The position numbers and the translations under genes were made by a program. DNA of 42,022 nt from SABY01 sp964523795. Its GTDB lineage: Bacteria > Bacteroidota > Bacteroidia > Bacteroidales > 4484-276. Positions 40,325 through 42,022 of this stretch are shown here, piece by piece. Positions within the stretch are counted from its first letter, which is position 1; every line of letters starts with the position of its first letter. The notes below the pieces were generated by a model that made no database searches, had not been told where the DNA came from, and worked only from the letters and a program-made list of their open reading frames with translations. Where the stretch lies: assembly GCA_964523795.1 (NCBI GenBank), contig CAZGAO010000047.1, forward strand, positions 1-42,022, read 5' to 3'.

Positions 40325-41710
40325 ATGAACGAAGATATTTTTCAGGGTTACAAAGGCGAATCATTGGACGCACTAAAAAAATACAATGTGCGCGTATGGG
40401 GTACGGCCAAAGTAGATACTACGCGCGGGCCATTTGAGGGCACTATCCTTCCGCGCAGCGAAAATGATGACGACCAGCACATCGTGATGAAAATCCCCAC
40501 CGGCTATAACGTGGGCATCGACATCAAAACAATTCTGGCGATGGAGGAAACAGGCTACAAAAAGGCCAACTACAAAATTCCTGAAAAAGAATTTCCTTAT
40601 ACCGAAAACCTGCCGGCGGTGAAGCTCTTTGGCACTGGCGGCACCATTGCCTCGCGCCTCGACTATCGCACCGGAGCAGTAATTCCGGCTTTCTCGCCGG
40701 GCGAGCTTTATGGTGCGGTGCCCGAGTTGGCCGACATTTGCAACCTGACCACCGAAAAGGTGTTTGCAGTGTTTAGCGAAAACATGGGTCCCAAGCAATA
40801 CATTGCCCTGGCCAAGGCCATCGGTCGTGAGATAGAAAATGGCGTGGACGGCATCGTGATTGGCCACGGCACCGACACCTTGCATCACACCGGGGCAGCT
40901 TTAACCTACATGGTTCAAAATCCGCCGGTTCCCATTGTGCTGGTGGGTTCGCAACGCTCGTCCGACCGTCCCAGCTCCGATGCCGCCCTCAACCTGATGC
41001 ACGCCACTACCGCAGCCGGTCATGGCGATATTGCTGAGGTGCTGGTGTGTATGTTTGGTCCTACCAGCGATGAGTATGGCCTGCTGCACAAGGGAACGCG
41101 CGTTAGGAAAATGCACTCATCGTATCGCTCTACTTTCCGTACCATTGGCGACACGCCGGTAGCCCGCGTTAGCCGCGAGGGCGTAGTTCCCATTAAGAAA
41201 AACTATCGCCCCCGCCGCAAAGACCGCGAGGTTACCATCAAGCCCTATTTTAGCGATAAGGTTACGATGCTTTATTACTACCCCGCCATGAACCCCAATA
41301 TTCTGGATGCAATGGTGGATTTGGGATATAAGGGCATCATCATCGTTGGCACCGGCCTGGGCCACGTAAACAAGGAACTATATCCGGCCATCGAAAGGGC
41401 GCATGCTAAAGGCGTTCACATATTTATGACCCTGCAAACTATCTGGGGTTTTGTTCACATGTTTGTTTACGATACTGGTCGTGATATGATGGCTAAGGGA
41501 GTTATTCCGGCAGGCAACATGTTGCCCGAGGTGGCCTTTATCAAGCTGGGCTGGGTACTGGGGCAAACCGATGATCCCGATGAAGTGCGCAGACTTATGT
41601 TAACGCCCATCAACGACGACATCACCGAACGCGAACCCTACAACGGTTATCTGGTTTATCAGGGCGGTATTCCCGAGGTGGAGGAGTTTATCAAGAAGGT
41701 GCATAAGTAA
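40325..41710 (+). CDS. gatD: GatD-type glutamyl-tRNA(Gln) amidotransferase subunit D
   Basis: A 461-residue L-asparaginase-fold protein with an N-terminal beta domain (about 1-70) that plain asparaginases lack. The GatD layout is clear: FGTGGTIAS (about 102-110, nucleophile Thr104), GIVIGHGTDTLHHTGAAL (Thr183/Asp184), VLVGSQRSSDRPSSDAALNL, LLHKGTRVRKMHSSYRSTFR and the C-terminal PYNGYLVYQGG. In archaea GatD releases ammonia from glutamine for GatE, which amidates Glu-tRNA(Gln). No gatE is in the window. The closest alternative is a long cytosolic asparaginase, but the N-terminal domain and the HKGTRVRKMH motif favour GatD. It follows the hairpin element with no exact promoter box. Confidence 0.85.
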   Translation: MNEDIFQGYKGESLDALKKYNVRVWGTAKVDTTRGPFEGTILPRSENDDDQHIVMKIPTGYNVGIDIKTILAMEETGYKKANYKIPEKEFPYTENLPAVKLFGTGGTIASRLDYRTGAVIPAFSPGELYGAVPELADICNLTTEKVFAVFSENMGPKQYIALAKAIGREIENGVDGIVIGHGTDTLHHTGAALTYMVQNPPVPIVLVGSQRSSDRPSSDAALNLMHATTAAGHGDIAEVLVCMFGPTSDEYGLLHKGTRVRKMHSSYRSTFRTIGDTPVARVSREGVVPIKKNYRPRRKDREVTIKPYFSDKVTMLYYYPAMNPNILDAMVDLGYKGIIIVGTGLGHVNKELYPAIERAHAKGVHIFMTLQTIWGFVHMFVYDTGRDMMAKGVIPAGNMLPEVAFIKLGWVLGQTDDPDEVRRLMLTPINDDITEREPYNGYLVYQGGIPEVEEFIKKVHK

Positions 41711-41713
41711 ATA

Positions 41714-41950
41714 GTAATTTGCCTCGCTACGCTCGGCGTAATCCCGAAAATTAGAAAATTTACAATTTTCGTTAATTTTCGAGGATGCACGAAAAACTAT
41801 GAAATCGCAGATTTCTGGTTTTTCGGCATTTGCGCTGTGCGAAACGTCATTTGCTTCGCGTAATTTATCCTCGCTGCGCTCGGATGTAATTTGTTTTGCT
41901 TCGCTTAACGTAATTTGCCCGGTGGGCGTAATTGACGGTAATTTGTAGTT
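41714..41950. repeat. Degenerate GTAATTTG / CCTCGCTRCGCTCGG repeats after gatD
   Basis: GTAATTTG occurs exactly at 41714, 41886, 41910 and 41938, with further variants (GTCATTTG, GTAATTTA). CCTCGCT(A/G)CGCTCGG is present at 41721-41735 and 41869-41883. An imperfect 16-bp hairpin (CGAAAATTA...TAATTTTCG, inner GAAAATT/AATTTTC) spans 41745-41781. No ORF is supported; the remainder to 42022 shows nothing recognisable. Confidence 0.6.
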
Positions 41951-42022
41951 AAAGTTTTTGATATAAAAAATTCAGACCTCCTGACCTGTGCTTGATTTCC
42001 AGATAGTTTAGGAGCCTTTGCT

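Noticed and set aside
1..42022. tRNA or rRNA genes
   Set aside because: No cloverleaf-like segment or rRNA-like stretch was recognised in any intergenic gap by eye; a covariance search was not possible.

Overview
The window reads as a chromosomal segment from a member of the Bacteroidota, most likely a Bacteroidales/Marinilabiliales-type anaerobe; species cannot be told from sequence alone. Reasons: a type IX secretion C-terminal sorting domain, an S46 dipeptidyl peptidase, class III fructose-bisphosphatase, the tiny mS38/COX24-like ribosomal protein directly after an HU gene, and a dozen exact matches to the Bacteroidota -7 promoter box TAnnTTTG just upstream of gene starts. No tRNA, rRNA, prophage, transposase or CRISPR array was seen.

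Layout. 1-4520: a truncated-looking secreted ORF, then a two-gene unit of a large unrecognised ATPase-like protein with a degenerate P-loop and an MscS channel. 4524-8444: a T9SS-exported propeller-like protein and, divergently, a DPP7-type peptidase. 8517-10090: an accessory-looking AAA/DUF4143 ATPase gene bracketed by two unrelated tandem-repeat arrays (four 32-bp units over its promoter, three 33-bp units after its stop). 10248-16451: a rubrerythrin-like protein, a BatA-type membrane protein, a pair of fused miniature inverted-repeat elements, an isochorismatase-like hydrolase, class II aldolase and MutY. 16880-24032: housekeeping block HU, bS22-like protein, RNase E/G, TrpS, a membrane-anchored GyrI-like protein, HflX and Lnt. 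24196-29328 (minus): rpsO-pnp and class III FBPase with a small membrane protein. 29512-36845: a prohibitin-like protein, four sugar/glycosyltransferase genes on plus, and an AlgJ/AlgX-like plus MBOAT (AlgI-like) acetylation pair on minus. 37222-41710: a SAM-hydrolase-family protein, PhoH, PurC and a GatD-type amidotransferase subunit, a protein normally known from archaea.

How genes work together. Aldolase and FBPase are consecutive gluconeogenic steps. rpsO-pnp and HU-bS22-RNase E/G are translation/RNA-turnover units. The genes at 30378-36845 together could build, lipid-link and O-acetylate a surface glycan. The exported peptidase and T9SS protein point to a proteolytic, surface-active lifestyle.

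The intergenic DNA is unusually rich in structured repeats: a palindrome family AGACGCG...CGCGTCT in three islands, MITE-like elements with 17-bp terminal repeats, and a multi-hairpin element present twice with compensatory base changes in its stems. The best candidates for something undescribed are the helically phased repeats over the DUF4143 ATPase promoter, the covarying hairpin element, and the degenerate-P-loop ATPase coupled to MscS.
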